NCBI RefSeq assembly: GCF_002735645.1
Contig: NZ_PDZG01000042.1
Location: forward strand, 1-41,826
Reading direction: 5' to 3'
Origin: Iodobacter sp. BJB302
GTDB lineage: Bacteria > Pseudomonadota > Gammaproteobacteria > Burkholderiales > Chitinibacteraceae
Length of the DNA stretch: 41,826 nt
A program made the translations under genes and the position numbers. Shown here piece after piece: positions 15,214 to 23,568 of this stretch. Position 1 is the stretch's first letter; each line of letters starts with the position of its first letter. The notes beneath the pieces were generated by a model. It ran no database searches. It was not told the origin of the DNA and was given only the letters and a program-made list of their open reading frames with translations.

Positions 15214-15483
15214 TTATTTGTATTGTTTTGCCATGCTTTCTAAAGCCAGCAGCAGGCTGGTTTTATGCAGCCTTGCCACTGTTTGCCAAGGCTGGCCAGA
15301 AACAGCGCCTTCCAGTGCGTAGAGTAAGTTCAGGCTTGCATGTGGATTCATTTGCTTAACTTGCAGATAGGCACGGACTGATCCCAAGTCATAAATGGCT
15401 TGTACCGAGCAGATGCCCGCAGCTTCAAGCATGGCTTGAGACTGAGGGCCAAGGTTCGCCAGATCGCTGATTTTTTGGCGCAT
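15214..15483 (-). CDS. Stand-alone TfoX C-terminal domain protein
   Basis: A protein of 89 residues matching only the C-terminal half of TfoX/Sxy: I-S-D-L-A-N-L-G-P-Q-S at the start, helix-hairpin-helix-like A-A-G-I-C-S-V, and N-L-L-Y-A-L-E-G-A near residue 55. In full-length TfoX the two domains together promote competence gene expression; single-domain TfoX_C proteins are common and their role is not known. It lies between rlmJ (upstream, 79 bp) and the sigma gene. Confidence 0.82.
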   Translation of the reverse strand: MRQKISDLANLGPQSQAMLEAAGICSVQAIYDLGSVRAYLQVKQMNPHASLNLLYALEGAVSGQPWQTVARLHKTSLLLALESMAKQYK

Positions 15484-15562
15484 GATGTCCTCGCATGGTG
15501 CTGGTTTCTGCAGGCAGCTAAGCCCCGGATGCTTATCTGCCTGCTTATTTCAAGCTGCACAA

Positions 15563-16408
15563 TCAGGCGGTTTTTTCTTCCAAAATATACTTCGCGCCTT
15601 TGCCTTGGCCGAGGATTTTGACCAGATAGGGCATGGTTTCTCTGAGTGTTTTAGCCAGTGTCCAAGGCGGGTTTAAGATAAACATACCACTGCCGTGCAT
15701 ACCAAAGCCATCTGCAGAAGGGCTTTGGACGGAGAGTGCCACATGCAGCCAGCTGTTGACACCCAGTTTTTTTAATTCTTCCGGCAGCTGTTTGGATTCT
15801 GCACGTTGCAGCTGCGGATACCAAACGGCATAGGTGCCGGTGGCAAAGCGGCTGAGCGCTTCGTGCAGCATATCGATCACATAGTCATAATCATTTTTGT
15901 CTTCATAAGGCGGATCGATTAGCGTTACACCACGGCGTGGTGGCGGTGGCAGCACGGCTTTAATCCCTGCAAAGCCGTCCCCCGCAATCACTGCAACACG
16001 GCGGCCAGCCTCGGCGAAGTTCTCTTTCAGAATTTTGCTATCCGAGCTGTGCAATTCAAACAGGCGCAAGCGATCGGTAGGGCGCAGCAGCTGATCGGCC
16101 ACATAGGGCGAGCCAGGATACAGGTTCAGTTTGCCATCAGGATTTAGCGCTTTCACCACATCCATATATTCGGCGATGGATTCAGGTAAATCGTCCCTCT
16201 CCCACAGGCGGGCGATGCCGCTTTCAAACTCGGCGTTTTTAGTGGCATAGCCTTCCGTGAGCGAGTAAACCCCTGCGCCGGAATGCGTGTCGATATACCA
16301 GTAGGATTTATCTTTCTGATTAAAGTAAGACAAAATCTGCGTTTGAATATAATGCTTCAGCACATCGGCATGGTTGCCGGCATGAAAAGCGTGGCGGTAG
16401 CTAAGCAT
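15563..16408 (-). CDS. rlmJ: 23S rRNA (adenine2030-N6)-methyltransferase RlmJ
   Basis: A protein of 281 residues, the same size as E. coli RlmJ (280). The N-terminus M-L-S-Y-R-H-A-F-H-A-G-N-H-A-D-V-L-K-H is diagnostic. I-D-T-H-S-G-A-G-V-Y binds SAM, and I-D-P-P-Y-E is the DPPY catalytic motif for N6-adenine methylation. The late L-N-P-P-W is also present. It lies downstream of the GT4 gene, separated by a repeat cluster. Confidence 0.95.
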   Translation of the reverse strand: MLSYRHAFHAGNHADVLKHYIQTQILSYFNQKDKSYWYIDTHSGAGVYSLTEGYATKNAEFESGIARLWERDDLPESIAEYMDVVKALNPDGKLNLYPGSPYVADQLLRPTDRLRLFELHSSDSKILKENFAEAGRRVAVIAGDGFAGIKAVLPPPPRRGVTLIDPPYEDKNDYDYVIDMLHEALSRFATGTYAVWYPQLQRAESKQLPEELKKLGVNSWLHVALSVQSPSADGFGMHGSGMFILNPPWTLAKTLRETMPYLVKILGQGKGAKYILEEKTA

Positions 16409-16442
16409 AACAATCTCTTTATTTGAAAATTTTTAAAAATGC

Positions 16443-16515
16443 TAAATCTTGAACCACAAAGAACACCGATGTATCCGATTCATTATCTAGTACACCGCGT
16501 AGAAACCAAGACCTT
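16443..16515. repeat. Half copy of the CACAGAG repeat
   Basis: AAATCTTGAACCACAAAGAACACC matches the left arm of the other copies and then degrades. No right arm follows. It lies in the 310 bp gap between rlmJ and the GT4 gene, next to a complete copy. Confidence 0.6.
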
Positions 16516-16519
16516 ACTC

Positions 16520-16650
16520 AAAACCCAAACCTTAAACCACGGAGAAAAGGAGAACACGGAGTGGCACGGAGAAAAACATCATTAAAGCAAGGTTTTCTCC
16601 GTGAAACTCCGCGTTCTCTGTGTCCTCCGTGTTTTAAGACTTGGGTTTTT
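16520..16650. repeat. Dispersed CACAGAG hairpin repeat, copy B
   Basis: This full-length copy has AAAACCCAAACCTTAAACC at the left and TTAAGACTTGGGTTTTT at the right, with arms of CGGAGAA/CACGGAG units meeting around ATCATTAAAGC. The arms are imperfectly self-complementary over about 60 bp. A further right-arm fragment follows at about 16680-16738 (TCTTGAACTCTTG, TTTTCTCTGTGTTCTG, GTGCTCTCTGTA). Confidence 0.85.
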
Positions 16651-16718
16651 TTGCATGCGGAGGTGACTTCCGCTTCTCTGTACAGAATCTTGAACTCTTG
16701 TTTTCTCTGTGTTCTGCC

Positions 16719-17843
16719 TTACAACCCCGTGCTCTCTGTATCTGCAGACTTTAGCTTTGTCGGGGATGGAGCAAGGCAAAGCGTCATCCATTGTTGCAGG
16801 ATCTGCCCGGATGAATAATGTTTTGCCCGCTGTTTCAGCCATATGGACAGCTCAGGGCGGCGTTGTGTGGAAATGAGTTCTGCCAGTGCTTCTCCGCTTG
16901 CGGTTTCGACGACAAACTCGCTACGTCTTTTGCCAAATAGCTCATAAACCCCACCTGCATTGGTGGATGCCACGACCACACCCAGTGGCATGGCCTCTAA
17001 CACCACCAAGGGGCAGCCTTCAAAGCTGGAAGTCAATAGCAGCACATCGGCAGCGGCGAGGTAATCACCCACATTGCTTTGGTGGCCTGCGAAGCTGATT
17101 TGTTTATCAAGCTGCCTCGCTTTACTGGTGTTTTTTAGCCAGTCTTCCAGCGGGCCGTCGCCCACTACGGTAAGCCTGGCAGGGATGCCTTTTTTATTCA
17201 GGCACTCTAAAGTTTCCAGCCACAGATGAGGCTGTTTTTCTTCGGCAATACGGCCCACAAACAGTAGTTGCAGCGTGTGGCTGGCCATTTTCTCCGGATA
17301 AACTTTGTGCTGTTCTTCATCCACAAAATTAGGCAGAACTTGCCAGCCCTCAGCAATCGGCTGCTTTAACCAGCGCGCCAGCGAATCCCTTGCGTGTTCG
17401 GATACAAACACCAGTTCATTTAAGCGCCGGTAGATATATTGGCAAGCCCTGCGATGAATCGGGTTCATGGTGGCGAACTGGTCCAGCTCAAACAGCGGCC
17501 CGTGCACCCAGCCAATGACCCGCGTTTTTAAACCACGCGTAACGGCATAGGCCATATACAGCGGCATTAAAAAAGTGGCGGGAATGAGGATATCGGTGTC
17601 TTTAATCTGCTGCCTTGCCGCGCGCCAGCCAGCCAGCCAGGTCCATGGTTTTTTGCCCTGCCAGGTGCCGGATAAATCGATCACCCTGGCCTGGCCGGTA
17701 CGTGCAGCCCACAGATTGCGATTGCCGCCCAGCATCACAATGCTGACGTCCATGCCGCGCGCAATCAGCCCTTCAGACACCAGCGCCACACAACGCTCTA
17801 CGCCACCCAGGCCCAGATCACGGACAAAAAATACAATTTTCAT
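16719..17843 (-). CDS. Glycosyltransferase family 4 (GT-B fold)
   Basis: A protein of 374 residues. The N-terminus F-V-R-D-L-G-L-G-G-V-E-R is the GT4 acceptor-domain start; F-V-G-R-I-A-E-E-K-Q opens the donor domain near residue 190; S-S-F-E-G-C-P-L-V-V-L-E-A-M holds the EX7E nucleotide-sugar motif. It probably transfers a hexose to a lipid-linked or LOS glycan on the inner face of the membrane. It is the last gene of a flippase-GT2-GT4 run. The last residues (A-D-T-E-S-T-G-L) are encoded by sequence that looks like the CACAGAG repeat, so the original C-terminus may have been altered. Confidence 0.88.
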   Translation of the reverse strand: MKIVFFVRDLGLGGVERCVALVSEGLIARGMDVSIVMLGGNRNLWAARTGQARVIDLSGTWQGKKPWTWLAGWRAARQQIKDTDILIPATFLMPLYMAYAVTRGLKTRVIGWVHGPLFELDQFATMNPIHRRACQYIYRRLNELVFVSEHARDSLARWLKQPIAEGWQVLPNFVDEEQHKVYPEKMASHTLQLLFVGRIAEEKQPHLWLETLECLNKKGIPARLTVVGDGPLEDWLKNTSKARQLDKQISFAGHQSNVGDYLAAADVLLLTSSFEGCPLVVLEAMPLGVVVASTNAGGVYELFGKRRSEFVVETASGEALAELISTQRRPELSIWLKQRAKHYSSGQILQQWMTLCLAPSPTKLKSADTESTGL

Positions 17844-17890
17844 GACGGCCTTTTAATAGGTAAAAAATGGCAGCAATTTGCTGGGGGGGT

Positions 17891-18017
17891 AAACCCAAAT
17901 CTTGAACCACAGAGAGCACAGAGGACACGGAGTTTCACGGAGGAAACCTTACTAATTATGCTTTTCTCCGTGGCTCTCCGTGCTCTCCTTTTCCTCCGTG
18001 GTTCAAGGTTTGGGTTT
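17891..18017. repeat. Dispersed CACAGAG hairpin repeat, copy C
   Basis: The best preserved copy: AAACCCAAATCTTGAACCAC at the left, CCGTGGTTCAAGGTTTGGGT at the right, with matching CACGGAG/CTCCGTG arms around TTACTAATTATG. It fills the gap between the GT2 and GT4 genes, and its last 15 bases are inside the GT2 coding frame. Confidence 0.9.
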
Positions 18018-19040
18018 GTCTGTTCTGTTGAATTTTTTAATCAACTGCCAAGCCCTATCACCGATTACGCAGCGGATTCTTTGGCGCTTTAGTTTGCCCA
18101 TTTCACTGGCAGGTGGCGGCAGGGCTTTATTTAAGGCCTGTACCTTGCCCAGCAGAAACAGATTAACCCCGGAAGTGCGTTGCAGGGTATCGATCCATAC
18201 TTCACCCAGCGGGCTGCGGCTTGCTGGCCAAGCCTCTGCCAGTTGCAGATAAAAATCACACATCCAGTCAAATTCAGCACGGCTGAGCTGGCGGGCGGGT
18301 TCGGCCAGCTCTACAAAGCGGCCTGCATGTTTTTGCATGGCAGCAGGCAGGGCGAAGCGGGCGTATTTGCTGCGGATAATTTGCGCGGTGGCACGCAGCT
18401 GATCCTTCTTACTTTGGGTGATTTGCCCGGCGTGGCAGCGGTAGCTCAGCAGCACTTCCGGTACCGTAGTAAAGGTTGCACCTGCCTGCGCCAGCTCGCA
18501 CCACAGCGCGTAATCTTCGGCATGCACCGCGTGCGGTGAATAAGGATGCGCTTTGAGCAGCGCCGTACGGGCAATCACGCTGGGGTGGGCAAAGGCCGGG
18601 TTAAACAGCAGCATGGCCTTGATTGCACCATCACTGACCGGCGTCATCCACTCGCCGCTTTTGTCGCCAAAAAAACGAATCCAGCTGCCGCATATATCGG
18701 CTTGGGTGTCGTTCAGGCGCTGGAGTTGTTTTTCAATCCGCTGCGGATCGCAAATATCATCCGCATCCATGCGGGCAATCCACTCGCCCTGCGCCTGGGC
18801 TATCGCTTCGTTAAGCGTAGCAATCAGACCACGATTTTCTCTAGTGATAATAGAGAAGCGGGCATCTTTTGCCGCGTGCGCTTGCAAAACTGCCAGCGTG
18901 GCATCACTTGAGCCATCGTCTGTAGCGATACATTCAAAATCAGTAAAACTCTGGGCGCTGATTGAATCCAGCGTTTCTTGTAAATATGCAGCAGAGTTGT
19001 AGCAGGGCAGAACAAAGCTGACTTTAGGGGAAAAACTCAT
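18003..19040 (-). CDS. Glycosyltransferase family 2 (GT-A fold)
   Basis: A protein of 345 residues. The N-terminus V-S-F-V-L-P-C-Y-N-S-A-A-Y-L is the GT2 start; D-D-G-S-S-D near residue 42 and the D-x-D motif in R-M-D-A-D-D near residue 93 bind nucleotide-sugar and metal. It resembles glycan-chain transferases of O-antigen or LOS loci; donor and acceptor are unknown. The stop and the last codons (K-P-K-P-stop) are contributed by repeat copy C. Confidence 0.88.
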   Translation of the reverse strand: MSFSPKVSFVLPCYNSAAYLQETLDSISAQSFTDFECIATDDGSSDATLAVLQAHAAKDARFSIITRENRGLIATLNEAIAQAQGEWIARMDADDICDPQRIEKQLQRLNDTQADICGSWIRFFGDKSGEWMTPVSDGAIKAMLLFNPAFAHPSVIARTALLKAHPYSPHAVHAEDYALWCELAQAGATFTTVPEVLLSYRCHAGQITQSKKDQLRATAQIIRSKYARFALPAAMQKHAGRFVELAEPARQLSRAEFDWMCDFYLQLAEAWPASRSPLGEVWIDTLQRTSGVNLFLLGKVQALNKALPPPASEMGKLKRQRIRCVIGDRAWQLIKKFNRTDKPKP

Positions 19041-19100
19041 TTTTATCTCAATACATTTGATGCGTACATTAGTGGCTTATGCTCTGGCTGTGCTTAGCAT

Positions 19101-19226
19101 AAAACCCAAATCTTTAACCACAGAGGGCACAGAGGACACGGAGTTTCACAGAGAAAACCTTGCGTATGTTTTTCTCCGTGGCCCTCTGTGTTCTCCTTTT
19201 CCTCCGTGGTTAAAGGTTAGGGTTTT
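19101..19226. repeat. Dispersed CACAGAG hairpin repeat, copy D
   Basis: AAAACCCAAATCTTTAACCA at the left and TGGTTAAAGGTTAGGGTTTT at the right bracket CAGAGGGCACAGAGGACACG and its near complement. A matching change in both arms (TTTAACC/GGTTAAA in place of TTGAACC/GGTTCAA) keeps the outer stem paired. It lies between the flippase and GT2 genes. Confidence 0.9.
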
Positions 19227-19245
19227 GCACAGGGAGTACTCGTTT

Positions 19246-20556
19246 TTATTCATTTTTCCCTTGGCCTAAGCCACCATGCTCCGCATGGATTTTTCGTGCT
19301 TGCCACCAAAACGCCAGCACAATAAAGGCTTCAACTGTCAGCACGCTTTGTGCCGCGCGTAAGCCGCCGTAGGTGGAACCCGGCACCCACCAGCACATTA
19401 AAGCCACATTCAGTAAGCCAGCCGCCACCAGCACACGGCTGAAATAGCGCTCAAAGCCGAACACCAGCAGGGTTTGCTGACCGTAAACCAGAGACAAAGC
19501 ACCGAGTAAAATCACTGGCGATAGCCAGACCATTACGTCTTGTGAATTATTCAGCGCCAAAAATGCACGGGATAAGCCGAAATCCGCGCCAAAGAGTTGG
19601 ACACAAAGTGGGGTGAGCAGCGGTAAAAACAGCGCCAGCGCCAGCGTCATGACGAGGCCCACTGCGCCTTGGATGCGAAAGGCTTTTTTGATCAGTTGGA
19701 TTGCTGCGGGTTTATCTTTGACCGCCAGCTGGGCAATGCGCGGATAGGTTGCTTGCACCAAGGGGCCGATCAGGCCTTGGGCGATATAAACCAGCTTGTT
19801 AGCGGCTGCAAACAAGCCTACTTGCAGCGGCGCGGCAAACATACCCAGTAAAACTGTGGTGGAGGTGGTGTAAAGGCTGGTGGAAATCGCCGAAAGGAAA
19901 AACGGCCAGCTTGCGCGCAGCGCGCCTTTTAATTCGTGCCATTGCACACGCACCCATTCTGGTTTTGGCACGCCCCAGCCGGTAAACCACCATAACAATC
20001 CGGCTAAAATTTGTGGCGTGGCCTGCAAAATCACCGCCAGCGCCAGGTCTTGCGGCCCGCTTACCCATAGTAATAAAAAGCCCAGCGTTAAGGCGCGGGC
20101 AAATACCATTAAGCCCGCCGCAAGCTGCAGCTTCTCCTGGCCCTGGAAATACCAAATTGGAAAAAGCACCGAGCTGACGATATACAGCTGGCTCCATAAA
20201 AAGATACTGGCGTGTTGCTGCCAGCTACCCAGTGCAAAAGTCAGCACCAGCAAGATCAGGCTGGATGCCATCATCAGCAGCGTTTTAGCCCAGGTCACCC
20301 GCCAGAAAATTCTTGCCGCTTCCCGGGGATTATCCCTGGCCTGAGCCACATCGCGCACCGCTGATAAATTAAAGCCAAAATCAGTCAGCAAAACGCCGTA
20401 CTGGATGGAAGCAAAGGCAAAATTCATCACTCCAAAGCCTTCCGTACCTAATTGCACAAGCAAGAAAGGAAAGGTAACAAAAGACACCAGGTAGTTCAGC
20501 CCCTGCACAGCATAGAGGGCAAAGATATTGGATTTAAGGCGGGAGTCTGGCGACAT
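19246..20556 (-). CDS. Oligosaccharide flippase, Wzx-like (MOP superfamily)
   Basis: A protein of 436 residues with about 12 hydrophobic segments. The N-terminal region N-I-F-A-L-Y-A-V-Q-G-L-N-Y-L-V-S is typical of polysaccharide biosynthesis membrane proteins (PF01943), as is G-T-E-G-F-G-V-M-N-F. It probably moves a lipid-linked glycan across the inner membrane. The start is placed at ATG 20556 (MSPDSRLKSN); upstream in-frame ATGs (20616, 20640) add a basic, non-conserved stretch. It is first in a run with GT2 and GT4, and divergent from the OLD-type gene. Confidence 0.88.
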   Translation of the reverse strand: MSPDSRLKSNIFALYAVQGLNYLVSFVTFPFLLVQLGTEGFGVMNFAFASIQYGVLLTDFGFNLSAVRDVAQARDNPREAARIFWRVTWAKTLLMMASSLILLVLTFALGSWQQHASIFLWSQLYIVSSVLFPIWYFQGQEKLQLAAGLMVFARALTLGFLLLWVSGPQDLALAVILQATPQILAGLLWWFTGWGVPKPEWVRVQWHELKGALRASWPFFLSAISTSLYTTSTTVLLGMFAAPLQVGLFAAANKLVYIAQGLIGPLVQATYPRIAQLAVKDKPAAIQLIKKAFRIQGAVGLVMTLALALFLPLLTPLCVQLFGADFGLSRAFLALNNSQDVMVWLSPVILLGALSLVYGQQTLLVFGFERYFSRVLVAAGLLNVALMCWWVPGSTYGGLRAAQSVLTVEAFIVLAFWWQARKIHAEHGGLGQGKNE

Positions 20557-20707
20557 GATGCGTTTCTGGATGCGGGGGCAGAGATTGTACCGCAGACGTG
20601 TGGGCTTTATGGTGTTCATGCTTGGCAATACGACACTCACAATATTTAAAATCAGCAGGGTAGAACTTGGTGTACGCTTTCATAAAAGCATCGAGTGGAA
20701 GCAGGTA

Positions 20708-22399
20708 ATGCATTTATTACGCTTACAAATCACCAATTTTCGGGGCATCAGCCAGATTGATTTAAGCCTGGAGCGGGAACGCACCGCGCTGTTTGGCGAA
20801 AACAACTGGGGCAAGACCAGCCTGATTACCGCGCTAACCCGCTGCCTGAGCGAGGCAGTGCCGCTGGATGCACTGTTTACCCATGAAGATTTTCACCGCG
20901 TAGCCAATACGCGGGCGACGATTGCGCGGCGTTTAAATATCACGCTTTTTTTCTGTGGCACAAGCGATGAGCCGCTGCCCGACCCCGCTTTGCAAGATTT
21001 AAGCTGGCAGGATGACGAAGGCAGGCCGTGGCTGGCTTTGCGTTTCTCTGCCGAGCGTTATGGCCATGGCGAGGTGCGCAGCCACCGCAGTTTTATTGAT
21101 GCACAGGGCGCGGAGCGGCAACACGCGGCCAGTGATCAGCTGGCGGTATTGCTGATTCGCCATCATCCGGTGCTGCGTTTTCGCGATATGCAGCTCACCG
21201 ATTGGTTAGAGCATCCGCGTCTCGCGCAAAAAAACCGCAGTGAAGATTCGCCTCAGCCTGCTTCCGCCGCGGTGCGCGCCGTATTCGAGCGCATCCTTAC
21301 TCTGCCACATCAGCTACACCCGCAGGAGCTGACTCAAGGCCTGGATGCCGTAGAGCAGTTTTTGTCAGAGCATGCCGAGCTGCTGCAAGCGCCCGTGCCC
21401 CTGCAACGCCTGGCCAAGCAAATTGCCAGCACGCCATTTAATTTGCGTGATGATGACAGCCTGCTGGATATTGCCGGGCGGGCCGGATCAAGCCAGCGGC
21501 GGGTAGCATTGTTGATGCTATTGGGGGCCTTGATTAATGCCCGTGGTGATTTGCCCTTACAGCAGGGGGCGCATCCGATTTTATTGATGGAAGATCCGGA
21601 AACGCATTTACACCCGATTCAGCTGGCAATGATGTGGGGTCTGATCGAGCAATTGCCATTGCAAAAACTGATTACCACTAATCATGGCGATTTGCTGGCC
21701 AGTTTTCCCCATCAGGCCTTACGCCGTCTGGTACGCCGGCATCAGCATGTGCACGTATATCAGGTTGGGGAGCAGGCTTTATCGGCCAGCGACGCGCGTA
21801 AAGTGGCGTTTCATATCCGCGCCAATCGCGCCAGCAGCATGTTTGCCCGTGTTTGGTTACTGGTAGAGGGCGAAACCGAGTTTTGGCTGATGCCTGAGCT
21901 GGCGCGAATTTACGGCGTGAATTTTCCTGTGGAGGGCATACGCTGCGTCGAGTTTGCCCAGGCAGGCTTAACGCCGCTGATCAAATTTGCCGATCGCTTA
22001 GGGATAGTCTGGCATTTAATTGCCGATGGCGATGAAGCGGGCCAGCGTTATATTGCCAAGGCCAGAAGCCTGCTGAATGACCGGCCCGACGCCCTGCATA
22101 TCACCGCACTGGCCAGCCGTGATATTGAGCATTATTTATGGGATAACGGCTTTGCCGATACTTACCGCAACGCCGCCAAACCTCGCGGCCCGCTGAATCA
22201 CTGGCACCAAGCTGCAATGGACGCCGCACCGCCGCGCCCAGATGAAGAAATTATTCAGCGCGCGCTGCGCTTTCATTCCAAGCCAGGCATGGCACTGGAA
22301 ATTGCTGAAGCAGCGGAAATTGCTGGGGCAGAAGCTATCCCGCAAGAGCTGCAGCAGATGTTTGATACCTTGCAGCAGCTGGCGAGCTATAGCGAATAA
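20708..22399 (+). CDS. OLD family ATP-dependent endonuclease (ATPase-TOPRIM, YbjD-like)
   Basis: A protein of 563 residues. An ABC/SMC-type ATPase: Walker A G-E-N-N-W-G-K-T-S (residues 30-38), a signature region S-S-Q-R-R-V-A-L-L, and Walker B I-L-L-M-E-D-P-E-T-H-L-H-P. The C-terminal TOPRIM nuclease has L-V-E-G-E-T-E-F (metal Glu) and I-A-D-G-D-E-A-G (DxD). This is the layout of class 1 OLD nucleases and E. coli YbjD. No UvrD-type helicase (GajB) is adjacent, so it is not a Gabija pair. Start ATG 20708 has GGAAGCAGG upstream; the frame to 20528 overlaps the flippase and is rejected. Confidence 0.88.
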   Translation: MHLLRLQITNFRGISQIDLSLERERTALFGENNWGKTSLITALTRCLSEAVPLDALFTHEDFHRVANTRATIARRLNITLFFCGTSDEPLPDPALQDLSWQDDEGRPWLALRFSAERYGHGEVRSHRSFIDAQGAERQHAASDQLAVLLIRHHPVLRFRDMQLTDWLEHPRLAQKNRSEDSPQPASAAVRAVFERILTLPHQLHPQELTQGLDAVEQFLSEHAELLQAPVPLQRLAKQIASTPFNLRDDDSLLDIAGRAGSSQRRVALLMLLGALINARGDLPLQQGAHPILLMEDPETHLHPIQLAMMWGLIEQLPLQKLITTNHGDLLASFPHQALRRLVRRHQHVHVYQVGEQALSASDARKVAFHIRANRASSMFARVWLLVEGETEFWLMPELARIYGVNFPVEGIRCVEFAQAGLTPLIKFADRLGIVWHLIADGDEAGQRYIAKARSLLNDRPDALHITALASRDIEHYLWDNGFADTYRNAAKPRGPLNHWHQAAMDAAPPRPDEEIIQRALRFHSKPGMALEIAEAAEIAGAEAIPQELQQMFDTLQQLASYSE

Positions 22400-22753
22400 G
22401 GCTTAGCGGAGGTTTGGTTTTTAAACTTAAATCTTGAAACAGGAAGATTATAGAGGACGAGGAGAAAAAATATTTTTGATGTGTCGAGGCCGCTGATTAC
22501 TCTATATATTGGCAATCGTCTTAAAAAGTTGTATTTGGATTTTTTCCAATTTTTATACATTGATTTACAAATTAATGACAAATAAATATTGACCGGTGTT
22601 TGTGCGTGTAATAACTTAGCCAGGATTGCTGAGAATGATTGTTTCCCTGATTTAATTCTCTACATATCTGCATTATTTTTAACAAATCTCATTTTTAAAT
22701 AATGGCTTTTTATGTGGCCAGCCCTTTATGCGGCTTTTATATGGGAAGTATCG
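22400..22753. other. AT-rich intergenic region with a repeat remnant
   Basis: These 354 bases hold no credible gene on either strand. Around 22421-22470 lies a degenerate left arm of the CACAGAG repeat (ACTTAAATCTTGAAAC, then AGAGGACGAGGAG) without a right arm. The remainder is AT-rich and probably contains the promoter of the exported protein at 22754; several weak TTGACC/TTTACA-type candidates exist, none convincing. Confidence 0.6.
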
Positions 22754-23500
22754 ATGAATATATTTTTTAAAAGAATAATTGCTATATCGCCACTATTATT
22801 ATCTTCGGCTCTTTATGCCTCAGAAACGGCCTCCGAGACGGAAGCCATTAAGCTGGATGCGGTGACGACAAGTGGGATAAAAGACGCAGATTGGAAACCC
22901 TATGCAAGTATGCTTAAGGGAATGGATGCTTATGAAAAATTTAAATATCATGCACCTACTGCGCCGTTAAAATTTATTATCAGGCCAGAAAAAGGCAGGG
23001 CTCTTATTCCCGGGCTGGCTTTGCGAATCGAAGATGAAGGAAGTTCAATTGCCGTACCCATTGCTGAGGATGGCACGTTTGTCCTGCCAAGGGATCAGGC
23101 ATTGGCGGATAAAAAAGCAGAGTTGGTATTGAATAAGCCTAAAGGTTATCGCTGGTCTGCGCGTATATTAAGTGCGAATTCATCAGAAAATGCATGGCGG
23201 ATGGGAGATATGCGTTTGCAGTGTGAAGTGATGGTGGCGATAAATAAAGACAGCTTGTCATTTCTTGCCAGAACTGCGCTATTAGCTATTGATCCATGTC
23301 GTTCAAGTTTGATTCATCTGGTTCGTGAATTACCACACAAATCGAATGAACTGATTGCGGTATATGCTGGAAAGAGGGAGAAAGTAGAGCTGAGCGAAGA
23401 TAAAGGAAAAATATATTTTAGAATTCCTTTAGATAATGACAAATATCCGGATGATACTCTTTTTGAAATTCAATATCCTGATCAAACCGCCGCTAAATAA
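22754..23500 (+). CDS. Exported hypothetical protein, 248 aa
   Basis: ATG 22754 follows GGGAAG. The first 20 residues form a signal peptide (S-S-A-L-Y-A then S-E). The mature part is rich in charged residues and contains two Cys (L-Q-C-E-V and D-P-C-R-S), which could pair in the periplasm. A middle stretch (R-I-E-D-E-G-S-S-I-A-V-P-I-A-E-D-G-T-F) suggests beta structure. No family was recognised. Base composition is more AT-rich than in the flanking OLD-type gene. Confidence 0.65.
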   Translation: MNIFFKRIIAISPLLLSSALYASETASETEAIKLDAVTTSGIKDADWKPYASMLKGMDAYEKFKYHAPTAPLKFIIRPEKGRALIPGLALRIEDEGSSIAVPIAEDGTFVLPRDQALADKKAELVLNKPKGYRWSARILSANSSENAWRMGDMRLQCEVMVAINKDSLSFLARTALLAIDPCRSSLIHLVRELPHKSNELIAVYAGKREKVELSEDKGKIYFRIPLDNDKYPDDTLFEIQYPDQTAAK

Positions 23501-23568
23501 GTGTTTGAAAAAGTCAATGCAGGGGAGTTAGTTGCAGGCGGTAGCGTGCGGGCATAAATTGTGCCTGC

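Noticed and set aside
9191-19226. CRISPR array
   Set aside because: The repeats are long, inverted, scattered between genes and not separated by unique spacers of constant length; no cas genes.
16561-19269. Frames inside the hairpin repeats with TEGTEDTE-like peptides
   Set aside because: They are translations of the CACAGAG units and are broken at the repeat edges; typical false genes.
20708-22399. Gabija defence system
   Set aside because: GajA-like architecture is present, but no GajB helicase gene lies on either side.
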